Assembly: GCF_018128905.1 (NCBI RefSeq)
Contig: NZ_CP063808.1
Span: 6,386,001 to 6,450,000, forward strand
DNA length: 64,000 nucleotides
Source: Streptomyces sp. A2-16
GTDB lineage: Bacteria; Actinomycetota; Actinomycetes; Streptomycetales; Streptomycetaceae
Direction: 5' to 3'
Within the stretch, counting starts at the first letter, position 1, and every line of letters starts with the position of its first letter. Below, piece after piece: positions 50,463-58,229 of the stretch. The position numbers and the translations under genes were made by a program. The notes below the pieces were generated by a model. That model searched no databases, had not been told where the DNA came from, and saw only the letters and a program-made list of their open reading frames with translations.

Positions 50463-51347
50463 TCAGAAGGCAGGCAGGGCGCGCAGCTTGTCGGGGTTGC
50501 GGATGATGTAGATGGATTGGATGCGGCCGTCCAGGATGTCCAACTGGAAGACGGAGTCGGGTTTTCCGTCCGCCAGGGCGAGCACCGCGGGCCCGCCGTT
50601 GAGCTCCAGGAAGCGCCAGGTGAGGTCCGGTAGGCCCCTTTCGGCGATGCCGACGAGGAAGCGGCCCACGTGGTCGGCCGACTGCAGGGCCCGCAGCGGC
50701 GCCTTGGTCTTGCCGCCGCTGTCCCCGACGAGCCGGACGTCCGGGGCGAGCAGCGACATCAGCGCCTCCAGGTCGCCGCCGCCCGCGGCGGCGAGGAAAC
50801 GCTCCGTCAGATCGCGGCGCCGGACCGGGTCGACCTCGTAGCGCGGCCGTCGTTCGTCGACGTGCCTGCGGGCCCGCCCCGCGAGCTGCCGCACGGCGGG
50901 TTCGGCGCGGTCGAGCATGGCGGCGATGTCCGCGAAGGGGTAGCCGAAGGCCTCCCTGAGGACGAACACCGCCCGCTCCAGCGGCGACAGGGACTCCATG
51001 ACGACCAGGACGGCGAGGGAGACCGAGTCGGCGAGAACGGCGCGCTCGGCGGTGTCGGGCACGGTGTCCCCGAAGTCGGTCACGTACGGCTCGGGCAGCC
51101 ACGGGCCGACGTACGTCTCACCGCGCGCCTTGACCTGGCGGAGCCGGTCGATCGCCAGGCGCGTGGTGACGCGGACCAGGTAGGCGCGCGGTTCGCGCAC
51201 CTCGCTGCGGTCCGCCGCCGACCAGCGCAGCCAGGCTTCCTGCACCACGTCCTCGGCGTCGGTGACGCGCCCGAGCATGCGGTAGGCGACACCCAGGAGG
51301 ACGGGACGGTGTTCTTCGAAGAGATCGGTCTCGGTTTCGGTGGCCAC
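50463..51347 (-). CDS. ECF sigma factor of the ECF41 group (SigJ-like)
   Basis: A 294-residue extracytoplasmic-function sigma factor with fused C-terminal SnoaL-like domain. The sigma-2 region is LLGVAYRMLGRVTDAEDVVQ, the linker carries WLPEP (residues 83-87), sigma-4 is LSPLERAVFVLREAFGYPFA, and the NTF2/SnoaL domain ends with DGKP and NPDKL (284-288). WLPEP and NPDKL are the hallmarks of ECF41, where the C-terminal extension replaces a separate anti-sigma factor. GTG 51347 was chosen; GTG 51365 would add six residues. Usual ECF41 partners (COE oxidoreductases or decarboxylases) are absent; the divergent gene is an alpha/beta hydrolase. Confidence 0.93.
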   Translation of the reverse strand: MATETETDLFEEHRPVLLGVAYRMLGRVTDAEDVVQEAWLRWSAADRSEVREPRAYLVRVTTRLAIDRLRQVKARGETYVGPWLPEPYVTDFGDTVPDTAERAVLADSVSLAVLVVMESLSPLERAVFVLREAFGYPFADIAAMLDRAEPAVRQLAGRARRHVDERRPRYEVDPVRRRDLTERFLAAAGGGDLEALMSLLAPDVRLVGDSGGKTKAPLRALQSADHVGRFLVGIAERGLPDLTWRFLELNGGPAVLALADGKPDSVFQLDILDGRIQSIYIIRNPDKLRALPAF

Positions 51348-51502
51348 GGGTTCATCCCAACCCACACGCCGGTCCGTGTCCAGGCGATTACACAGCCGGC
51401 CACCCGGGGGTCTACCCGTCAGTAGCAATTGCTGACAAGCTGTCTACAGCGTCCGACCGTGAGTTCTCGTCCCAGCCCGTGCGTCGCCGTTCAGGAGCCT
51501 TC

Positions 51503-52333
51503 ATGTCCGCCACCGTCTCCTTCAAAGTCCCCTCACCCCAGGGGCCCCAGCCCGTGACCGTGTCCTACGCGCGCGTGGGGCGCGGTGAGCCGCTGCTCCT
51601 GCTGCACGGCATAGGTCACCACCGGCAGGCCTGGGACCCGGTGGTGGACATCCTGGCGACCGAGCGCGACGTGATCTCCGTGGACCTGCCCGGGTTCGGC
51701 GCGTCGCCGGGGCTGCCCGAGGGGCTGTCGTACGACCTGGCCACCACCACGTCGGTGTTCGGGGCGTTCTGCGAGGCCCTGGACCTGGACCGCCCGCACG
51801 TGGCGGGCAACTCGCTCGGCGGCCTGCTGGCCCTGGAACTCGGCCGCGAGCGGCTCGTACGGTCCGTCACCGCGCTGTCCCCCGCCGGGTTCTGGTCGCA
51901 GGCCGAGCGGCGGTACGCGTTCGGGGTGCTGCTCACGATGCGGCACATCTCCCGGCGGCTGCCGCTGCCGCTGGTCGAACGGCTCTCACGCAGCGCGGCC
52001 GGCCGCACGATGCTCACGAGCACCATCTACGCCCGCCCCGGCCGGCGTTCACCCGAGGCCGTGGTCGCCGAGACGCTCGCCCTCGCGCGGGCGACGGGGT
52101 TCGACGACACGCTCCGGGCCGGTACCGCCGTCCAGTTCGGCGACGACGTCCCGGGGCTGCCGGTGACGGTGGCCTGGGGCACCAGGGACATGCTGCTCGT
52201 GCGCCGCCAGGGTGTGCGGGCCAAGCAGATCATTCCCCGGGCCCGGCTGGTGCGGCTGCCCGGCTGCGGCCACTGCCCGATGAACGACGACCCGGCCCTG
52301 GTCGCGCGGGTCATCCTCGACGGCAGCCGCTGA
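51503..52333 (+). CDS. Alpha/beta hydrolase
   Basis: A 276-residue cytosolic alpha/beta hydrolase. The oxyanion strand is LLLLHGIGHHRQAWDPV, the nucleophile elbow is VAGNSLGGLL (S104), the acid is in VAWGTRDMLLV and the base is the His of PGCGHCPMNDDP. There is no signal peptide, and the substrate is unknown. CAGGAG precedes ATG 51503. It is divergent from the ECF41 gene and could be its target. Its last 285 bases are overlapped on the opposite strand by the EamA-family gene. Confidence 0.9.
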   Translation: MSATVSFKVPSPQGPQPVTVSYARVGRGEPLLLLHGIGHHRQAWDPVVDILATERDVISVDLPGFGASPGLPEGLSYDLATTTSVFGAFCEALDLDRPHVAGNSLGGLLALELGRERLVRSVTALSPAGFWSQAERRYAFGVLLTMRHISRRLPLPLVERLSRSAAGRTMLTSTIYARPGRRSPEAVVAETLALARATGFDDTLRAGTAVQFGDDVPGLPVTVAWGTRDMLLVRRQGVRAKQIIPRARLVRLPGCGHCPMNDDPALVARVILDGSR

Positions 52334-53215
52334 GCTCCTCCCCCGCCGGCTCAACGCCCCGGATCCGAGGGCGACTCCGGCACCGACCAGGGCGCTGCCC
52401 ACGGCCTGGGCGGCGCCGTAGGAGCCCGTGCCGACGAGGGGTGCGGTAGCGGCCGCGGCGACCGGGATGAGGCCGGAGAAGAGCGTGGCGCGCTCCGCGC
52501 CGATCCGCTGCATGCCCATGTACCAGCACACGAAGCCGACGACGGTGACGACCGCCGCCTGCCACAGCAGCGCGGCGGTCTCGGCGGTGTCGGGGCGGCG
52601 CAGCCACGCGCCGCCGTCCAGGAGCAGCCCGGCCGCCGCGGCCTCGACGGCGGCGACCGCGCAGACCACGGCGGACAGCAGCCGTGGCCCCAGGGGCCGC
52701 AGCACCGGTACGGCCAGAACCGCGAAGCCGACCTCACCGGCGAGCGCGCACACCGAGAAGGCGATCCCGACGCCGTCGGTGCGACCCCAGCCCTGGACGG
52801 CGAAGGCGCCGAGGGCCACGAGCAAGGCGCCCCGCAGGACGCGGCGCCGGGGCCTGCGTCCCTCCAGCAGGGGCAGGAGTACGGCCACCAGCACAGGGGC
52901 GCAGCCCACGAAGACACCCGGGACGGCCGGTTCCGCGGTGCGTTCGGCGGCGATGACGGCGAGGTTGAAGCCGACCATGCCCACGGCGGCGAGAAGCGCG
53001 AGGCGCGCCCATCCGCGAGGTCCCAGCGCCCGCAACCGCGCGGCGGCCCCCTTCGCGGCCGACGGGACGAGCAGCAGCGCGGCGAGGCCGTAGCGCAGGA
53101 ACTGCCCGCCCGCGTACGGGTAGTCGCCGAGGAGGCTGTTGGCGGTGAACGACGCTCCGACGAGGACGCAGGCGAACGTGGCGAGCAGGGAACCGCGCAG
53201 GGTGGTGGCGTTCAT
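52049..53215 (-). CDS. EamA-family transporter with antisense C-terminal extension
   Basis: A 388-residue drug/metabolite exporter. Ten hydrophobic segments in two EamA repeats fill about residues 5-290 (for example LLATFACVLVGASFTANSLL, VPGVFVGCAPVLVAVLLPLL, VVTVVGFVCWYMGMQRIGAE). The transporter proper ends near residue 293 (GALSRRGR). The frame has no stop there and continues for about 95 hydrophilic residues (EDDPRDQGRVVVHRA...), reading antisense to the last 285 bases of the hydrolase gene. The extension may be real or due to a frameshift or error near 52350. ATG 53215 is leaderless, with TAACGT seven bases upstream. Confidence 0.85.
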   Translation of the reverse strand: MNATTLRGSLLATFACVLVGASFTANSLLGDYPYAGGQFLRYGLAALLLVPSAAKGAAARLRALGPRGWARLALLAAVGMVGFNLAVIAAERTAEPAVPGVFVGCAPVLVAVLLPLLEGRRPRRRVLRGALLVALGAFAVQGWGRTDGVGIAFSVCALAGEVGFAVLAVPVLRPLGPRLLSAVVCAVAAVEAAAAGLLLDGGAWLRRPDTAETAALLWQAAVVTVVGFVCWYMGMQRIGAERATLFSGLIPVAAAATAPLVGTGSYGAAQAVGSALVGAGVALGSGALSRRGRSSAAAVEDDPRDQGRVVVHRAVAAAGQPHQPGPGNDLLGPHTLAAHEQHVPGAPGHRHRQPRDVVAELDGGTGPERVVEPRRPREGERLGDHGLG

Positions 53216-53222
53216 GGCTGTG

Positions 53223-53254
53223 ACGTTAGGAAGCGGTGCGGTCCGGTTTAAGGT
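53223..53254. promoter_or_regulatory. Face-to-face overlapping promoters of EamA and MocR genes
   Basis: On the minus strand TTAAAC (53251-53246) with a 17-base spacer and TAACGT (53228-53223) serves EamA. On the plus strand TTAGGA (53226-53231), a 17-base spacer and TAAGGT (53249-53254) serves MocR. Each -10 box overlaps the other's -35, and both -10 boxes sit seven to eight bases from an ATG. Confidence 0.5.
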
Positions 53255-53262
53255 CCATTTCC

Positions 53263-54732
53263 ATGACGTCATCGCGGACCACTTCGCAGGGACCGCCGGA
53301 TGTACCGCAGTCCGCCGGGTCGGCCGCCTGGGAGCTGCTCCTGCCGGCCGTCTCGGCACCGGCACGCACGCGTGGGCGTTCCCTTCAGGCGGCGCTGCGG
53401 GAGGCGGTGCGGTCGGGGCGGCTCGTGCCGGGGACGCGGCTGCCGTCGAGCCGGGATCTGGCCGCCGACCTCGGGGTGTCGCGCGGGCTGGTCACCGAGG
53501 CGTACGAGCAGTTGACGGCGGAGGGGTATCTGCGCAGCGGCCGGGGTGCCGGCACCTGGGTCGGCGGCGCCGTGCGGGCCGCCCACCCACGCGCGCGTGA
53601 CCTGGCCCCGCGTGTCCCGGGCGCCCGGGCCGACTTCGTCGCGGGGACGCCCGACCTGTCGCTGTTCCCCCGCACCGCCTGGGCGACGGCCCACCGCGGT
53701 GTGCTGGCGGAGCTGCCGCACCAGGACCTCGGCTACCCCGACCCGCGCGGGTTGCCCCGGCTGCGCGCCGCCCTGGCCGAGCTGCTGACGCGCCGCAGGG
53801 GCGTGGTCGCCGATCCGGAGCGGATCGTGGTCGTCTCGGGTGTGGCGCAGGCGACGACCCTGCTCGGATTCGCCCTGCACGCGCACGGGATGCCCTCGGT
53901 CGGCGTGGAGAATCCCGGCAGCCCGCAGCACGACGCGCTGTACGCGGCGGCAGGTGTCACCCCCCTTCCCCTGCCGCTGGACGAGGACGGGATCCGCATC
54001 GGGCCCCTGCGCGCTTCCGGGGTACGTGCCGTGGTCACGACGCCCTCCCACCAGTTCCCCACCGGCATCGCCTACTCCGCGCGGCGCCGCGCGGAACTGC
54101 TCGACTGGGCGCGCTCCGTCGACGGCTTCGTCCTGGAGGACGACTACGACGGCGACTTCCGCTACGACCGGGCCCCCGTCGGCGCGCTCCAGGGGCTCGA
54201 CCCGGACCGTGTCGCCTACGCGGGATCGGTCAGCAAGTCGCTCGCTCCCGGGCTGCGGCTGGGCTGGCTGCTCGTGCCCGAGGCGCTGGCCGACGAGGTC
54301 GTGGAGCGCAAGCGGACCATGGACCTCGGTCATCCCACCATCGACCAGGCGGTGTTCGTCCGGTTCGTGGAGCGCGGCGACTACGACCGCCAACTGCGCC
54401 GCTGCCAGCGCGCCTACCGGGGGCGGCGCGACGCGCTGGTCTCCGCGCTGGACGAGCACCTCCCCGGCACGCGGGTCTCCGGGATCGCCGCCGGGCTGCA
54501 CGTCATCGCCACGCTGCCGCAGCGGTACGGCCCCCAGGAGACGTTCCTCGCGCGCCTGGCGGCGGCCGGTGTGCTCGTCCGCCCGCTGTCGGACTACGCA
54601 CACGCGCGTGCCGAGCACGACGACGAGGGGGGCCCGGAAGGGGACGTGCGGCTGGTCCTCGGATACGCGCACCTGTCCGCGACGCGGATCCGGGACGGCG
54701 TACGCCTGATGGCCGAGGCCACCCGCGAGTGA
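53263..54732 (+). CDS. MocR-family regulator (GntR HTH fused to aminotransferase domain)
   Basis: A 489-residue MocR/PdxR-type protein. The GntR winged helix-turn-helix is at about residues 38-105 (LQAALREAVRSGRLVPGTRL, SSRDLAADLGVSRGLVTEAY). A class I aminotransferase fold follows (LGYPDPRGLPRLRAAL, VLEDDYDGDFRYDRAPVGAL). The PLP lysine is K325 in AGSVSKSLAPGLRLGW. MocR proteins use PLP chemistry as a sensor and usually control a divergent gene, here the EamA exporter 47 bases away. ATG 53263 is probably leaderless. Confidence 0.94.
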   Translation: MTSSRTTSQGPPDVPQSAGSAAWELLLPAVSAPARTRGRSLQAALREAVRSGRLVPGTRLPSSRDLAADLGVSRGLVTEAYEQLTAEGYLRSGRGAGTWVGGAVRAAHPRARDLAPRVPGARADFVAGTPDLSLFPRTAWATAHRGVLAELPHQDLGYPDPRGLPRLRAALAELLTRRRGVVADPERIVVVSGVAQATTLLGFALHAHGMPSVGVENPGSPQHDALYAAAGVTPLPLPLDEDGIRIGPLRASGVRAVVTTPSHQFPTGIAYSARRRAELLDWARSVDGFVLEDDYDGDFRYDRAPVGALQGLDPDRVAYAGSVSKSLAPGLRLGWLLVPEALADEVVERKRTMDLGHPTIDQAVFVRFVERGDYDRQLRRCQRAYRGRRDALVSALDEHLPGTRVSGIAAGLHVIATLPQRYGPQETFLARLAAAGVLVRPLSDYAHARAEHDDEGGPEGDVRLVLGYAHLSATRIRDGVRLMAEATRE

Positions 54733-55030
54733 TCCCAGCACTGGGGCCGCCCGCGGCCGACTCCAACGCCGAGGCCGCCCTCGGCCGACTCCAGCCCCGC
54801 GCCCGCCGCGGCGGATCCCAACCCCCGGCCCTGTCGGCCGACTCGCCCCCCGCGTCCACCCTCCCCGCGCCGACCCACGGCCGACCCGCGCCCCGCGCCG
54901 ACCCACGGCCGACCCGCGCCCCCGCGCCCGCCCGCGGCGGACCCCAGCCCCCGGTCCTCCCGGCCGACCCGCGCCCCGCGTCTCCGCCCGCGTCCGGTCG
55001 CGTCCTTCGCACACGGGTTCCCTCGTTCCC
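54733..55030. repeat. C-rich repetitive intergenic stretch with tandem 28-base repeat
   Basis: Between the MocR and phoD genes, about 300 bases are strongly C-rich on the plus strand with CGGCCGACY units recurring at least six times. Two adjacent 28-base copies are almost identical (54868-54895 and 54896-54923, beginning CGCCGACCCACGG). I see no gene. The open plus-strand frame through this region is compositional (Pro/Arg/Ala-rich). Confidence 0.7.
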
Positions 55031-55040
55031 ACGGCGAGTT

Positions 55041-55058
55041 GTTCATCTGCGGTTTCCG
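55041..55058 (+). promoter_or_regulatory. PHO-box-like direct repeat upstream of phoD
   Basis: GTTCATC (55041-55047), four bases and GTTTCCG (55052-55058) form an 11-base-period direct repeat like the PhoP consensus GTTCACC-n4-GTTCACC. A further GTTCCCA at 55025 is another partial unit. A possible -10 (TAGTTG, 55079-55084) lies 20 bases downstream. Confidence 0.5.
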
Positions 55059-55127
55059 TGTGCGCTGCGGTGCCCCAGTAGTTGTGGCATCGCACACCGG
55101 CCGGATCACGTCCTTGGAGGCGCACCC

Positions 55128-56714
55128 ATGTCACACCGTCCGTTCCCCGGCCGCCGCAGCGTGCTGCGCGGCTCCCTGGCCGCGTCCGCGGCCCTCACGC
55201 TGCCCGCGGTCTCCTCGGGCGCGCCGGCCTTCGCCCTCTCCGGACGCCCCGGGGCGGGCTGGGGGGTGCAGACGGGAGACGTGACCTGCGACTCCGGTCT
55301 GGTGTGGGTGCGTTCCGACCGACCGGCCCGGATGATCGTGGAGACGTCCGCGACCGAGTCGTTCCGCAACCCGCGCAGATGGCACGGCCCGCTGCTCGGC
55401 GCGGACACCGACTTCACGGGCACGACCCGGCTGCACGGACTGCCGTCGGGCGAGCAGATCCACTACCGCGTCCTGCTGGCCGACCCGGACGATCCGCGCC
55501 GGACCGGCGAGCCGGTCGCCGGCACCTTCCGCACGGTGTCCCGCTCACGCCGTGACGGGGTGCGTTTCCTGTGGTCCGGCGACCTCGCCGGGCAGGGCTG
55601 GGGCATCAACCCCGACTTCGGCGGCTACACGATCTACCGGGCGATGGCCGCGCTCGACCCGGACTTCTTCCTGTGCAGCGGCGACAACATCTACGCCGAC
55701 GGCCCGATCTCGGCCACCGCCGCCCTTCCGGACGGCGGCACCTGGCGGAACATCACCACCGAGGAGAAGTCCAAGGTCGCCGAGACCCTGGCGGAGTTCC
55801 GCGGCAACTTCCGCTACAACCTGCTCGACCACAACCTGAGGGCCTTCAACGCCCAGGTCCCGTCGATCATCCAGTGGGACGACCACGAAGTGCGCAACAA
55901 CTGGTACCCGGGCCAGACGATCCTGGACTCCGACGCCCGCTACACCGAGAAGAGCGTCGACGTGCTCGCGGGCCGGGCGCGGCGCGCGTTCAGCGAGTAC
56001 TTCCCTGTCTCCACGCTGCGGCCGGGTGCGCGGGACGGCCGGGTGTACCGGGTGCTGCGACAGGGGCCGCTGCTCGACGTGTTCGTGCTGGACATGCGGA
56101 CGTACCGCAACGCCAACTCGCCCGACGACCAGACCGTGGACCCGCAGGGCATCCTCGGCCGGGAGCAACTGGAGTGGCTCAAGCGGGAGCTGTCGCGCTC
56201 GCGGGCCGTGTGGAAGGTGATCGCCTCCGACATGCCGCTCGGCCTGGTCGTGCCCGACGGCACGGAGGGCAAGGCGAACATCGAGGCGGTGGCGCAGGGC
56301 GACCCGGGCGCCCCGCTCGGACGGGAGCTGCAGATCGCCGAACTGCTGCGGTACATCAAGCACCGGCGGATCACCGGCACCGTGTGGCTGACCGCCGACG
56401 TCCACCACACCTCGGCCCAGCACTACCAGCCGTCACGGGCCGCGTTCACGGACTTCGAGCCGTTCTGGGAGTTCGTCTCCGGTCCGCTGAACGCGGGCGC
56501 CTTCCCGGCCAGCGCGCTGGACGGCACCTTCGGCCCGGAGCGGGTGTTCTTGAAGGCGCCGACCGCCTCGAACGTCTCCCCCGCGGGCGGCTACCAGTTC
56601 TTCGGCGAGGTCGACATCGACGGCCACAGCGGCGAGCTGACGGTACGTCTGCGCGAGCAGGACGGCACGGTGCTGTTCACCCAGGTGCTCCAGCCGGGCC
56701 GGGTGGGCCAGTAA
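55128..56714 (+). CDS. phoD: Secreted alkaline phosphatase PhoD
   Basis: A 528-residue PhoD-family phosphodiesterase/alkaline phosphatase. A Tat signal with RRSVLRG (R9 R10) and a hydrophobic AASAALTLPAVSSGAPAFA lies at residues 9-40. An N-terminal beta-sandwich domain extends to about 135. The metallophosphoesterase domain follows with WSGDLAGQGW, CSGDNIYADGP, IIQWDDHEVRNNW and TADVHHTSAQHY as metal ligands. PhoD needs Fe3+ and Ca2+ and is exported folded, which fits Tat. ATG 55128 follows TTGGAGG; the upstream frame is repetitive. The PHO-box-like repeat 70-87 bases upstream suggests phosphate-starvation control. Confidence 0.95.
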   Translation: MSHRPFPGRRSVLRGSLAASAALTLPAVSSGAPAFALSGRPGAGWGVQTGDVTCDSGLVWVRSDRPARMIVETSATESFRNPRRWHGPLLGADTDFTGTTRLHGLPSGEQIHYRVLLADPDDPRRTGEPVAGTFRTVSRSRRDGVRFLWSGDLAGQGWGINPDFGGYTIYRAMAALDPDFFLCSGDNIYADGPISATAALPDGGTWRNITTEEKSKVAETLAEFRGNFRYNLLDHNLRAFNAQVPSIIQWDDHEVRNNWYPGQTILDSDARYTEKSVDVLAGRARRAFSEYFPVSTLRPGARDGRVYRVLRQGPLLDVFVLDMRTYRNANSPDDQTVDPQGILGREQLEWLKRELSRSRAVWKVIASDMPLGLVVPDGTEGKANIEAVAQGDPGAPLGRELQIAELLRYIKHRRITGTVWLTADVHHTSAQHYQPSRAAFTDFEPFWEFVSGPLNAGAFPASALDGTFGPERVFLKAPTASNVSPAGGYQFFGEVDIDGHSGELTVRLREQDGTVLFTQVLQPGRVGQ

Positions 56715-56732
56715 CTCCCGTACTCTTCACAG

Positions 56733-56771
56733 CAGGTCGCGCACCGGCGTCATCCCCTGGTGCGCGACCTG
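56733..56771. terminator. Hairpin terminator downstream of phoD
   Basis: A 13-base perfect stem (56733-56745 CAGGTCGCGCACC with 56759-56771) and a 13-base loop. A second, smaller hairpin GGTACCGG/CCGGTACC follows at 56806-56828. Confidence 0.75.
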
Positions 56772-56936
56772 TTGAGCATCGGTGTGTCTGCACGGCGTAG
56801 TACGGGGTACCGGCGTCTCTCCGGTACCACCCACTGCGTAACGGTTGAAAAGGGCACGAAAGGTGCAGATCCCCACTTTACCGAGCAGTCACAATACGTT
56901 CGTGATCACGCAACACCGTTCCTCCACAGTGGCTGC

Positions 56937-58229
56937 ATGACTCCGAACAAGTCCGATGTGACTCCTGTGAAACTCGCCGCGCTGTTCAGGGCCGCGTTCC
57001 GCACGCGCTGGACACGACGCCACGACCACGCACCCCCGACGGGTGATACCGGCACCCGGCCACTGCCCGACGGGGAGCAGGCCGGGCCGTCCGACCACGC
57101 GTCGCGGACCTCGGATCCCGCGGCCGCGGAGAGCACACTGTGGCGGTTGCGCACCACGGTGAAGGACGAACCGGGCTCGCTGGCCGCGCTGTGCACGGCC
57201 CTGGCCGCACACCGGGTCGACATCCTCAGCCTGCAGACCCATCCGCTGGCCGACGGCACGGTCGACGAGTTCCTGCTGCGTGCTCCCGGCACGCTGGAGG
57301 GCGCCGAGATCGCCCGGGCCGTCGCGGGGGCCGGCGGTGCCGACACCTGGATCGAGCGGGCCGACACCCACGACCTGGTGGACGCCCCGACCCGGGTGCT
57401 GGGTCTCGCCACCCGCACCGCGCTCGACGCGGCGGAACTGCCGCTCGCGTTGCGGCAGTTGCTGGGCCGCTGCACGATCCGTTCCCTGCCGGCCGTGCCG
57501 GTGGGCGGCGGCCGGGGTCCTGAGGGCGTGCCGGTGGAAGGTGCTCTGGAGGACACCGTGATGCGCTTGCGGGCGCCGGAAGGCGGAGTGATCACCGTGG
57601 AGCGGCCGTACCTGCCGTTCACCCCGACGGAGTTCGCCCGGGCCAGGGCCCTGGTCGAGCTGGACGCCCGGCTCGGTCCGCGGGTGCCGCGCGGCCAGGA
57701 CGTGCTGACGCTGCCGGAAGGCCACGACATCACCGTGCGCCGCGCCGACACCGGGGACCTGAGGGCCGCGGTGGAGATGCACGAGCGGTGCTCGCCGCGG
57801 ACGTTGAGCGCCCGGTACCACGGCCCCGTCGGCGACGCCGACCGCTATCTCAACCATCTGCTCAGTCCCCGCTACGGGCGCACCCTCGCCGTGCAGACCG
57901 CGTCGGGGCGGATCGTGGGACTCGGGCACCTGCTGTGGGACGGGGACGAGACCGAGGTGGCGCTGCTCGTCGAGGACGCGTGGCAGCGGCGGGGAATCGG
58001 GGGCGAACTGCTGGAGCGGCTCGTCGCCATGGCCGCCGAGGCCGGGTGCGCGAGTGTGTACGCGGTGACGCAGTCGTCCAACACGGGGATGGTCGCGGCT
58101 ATGCGCGGACTGGGACTCCCCCTCGACTACCAGATCGAGGAGGGGACCCTCGTCGTCACCGCTCGGCTGGACGCGCCGGTGGAGGAGACGGACGGTGCTG
58201 TCGGGCTGACCAGGGCCGAGACGCCGTAG
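56937..58229 (+). CDS. ACT-GNAT fusion (amino-acid-regulated protein acetyltransferase)
   Basis: A 430-residue protein with an ACT domain at about residues 62-135 (LWRLRTTVKDEPGSLAALCT, AAHRVDILSLQTHP) and a C-terminal GNAT domain at about 258-415 (ITVRRADTGDLRAAVEMHER, VALLVEDAWQRRGIGGELLE, where WQRRGIGGEL binds acetyl-CoA). Related actinobacterial ACT-GNAT enzymes acetylate lysines of acetyl-CoA synthetase and are switched by amino acids; I infer a similar role. ATG 56937 was chosen because the basic N-terminus (VKLAALFRAAFRTRWTRRHD) follows it; the upstream frame to 56760 overlaps the phoD terminator. Its 3' end overlaps the convergent C-S lyase by 74 bases. Confidence 0.88.
   Translation: MTPNKSDVTPVKLAALFRAAFRTRWTRRHDHAPPTGDTGTRPLPDGEQAGPSDHASRTSDPAAAESTLWRLRTTVKDEPGSLAALCTALAAHRVDILSLQTHPLADGTVDEFLLRAPGTLEGAEIARAVAGAGGADTWIERADTHDLVDAPTRVLGLATRTALDAAELPLALRQLLGRCTIRSLPAVPVGGGRGPEGVPVEGALEDTVMRLRAPEGGVITVERPYLPFTPTEFARARALVELDARLGPRVPRGQDVLTLPEGHDITVRRADTGDLRAAVEMHERCSPRTLSARYHGPVGDADRYLNHLLSPRYGRTLAVQTASGRIVGLGHLLWDGDETEVALLVEDAWQRRGIGGELLERLVAMAAEAGCASVYAVTQSSNTGMVAAMRGLGLPLDYQIEEGTLVVTARLDAPVEETDGAVGLTRAETP

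Noticed and set aside
54729..55127. N-terminal extension of PhoD through the repetitive region
   Set aside because: The extension is Pro/Arg/Ala-rich low complexity; the Tat signal begins at ATG 55128, which has a ribosome site.
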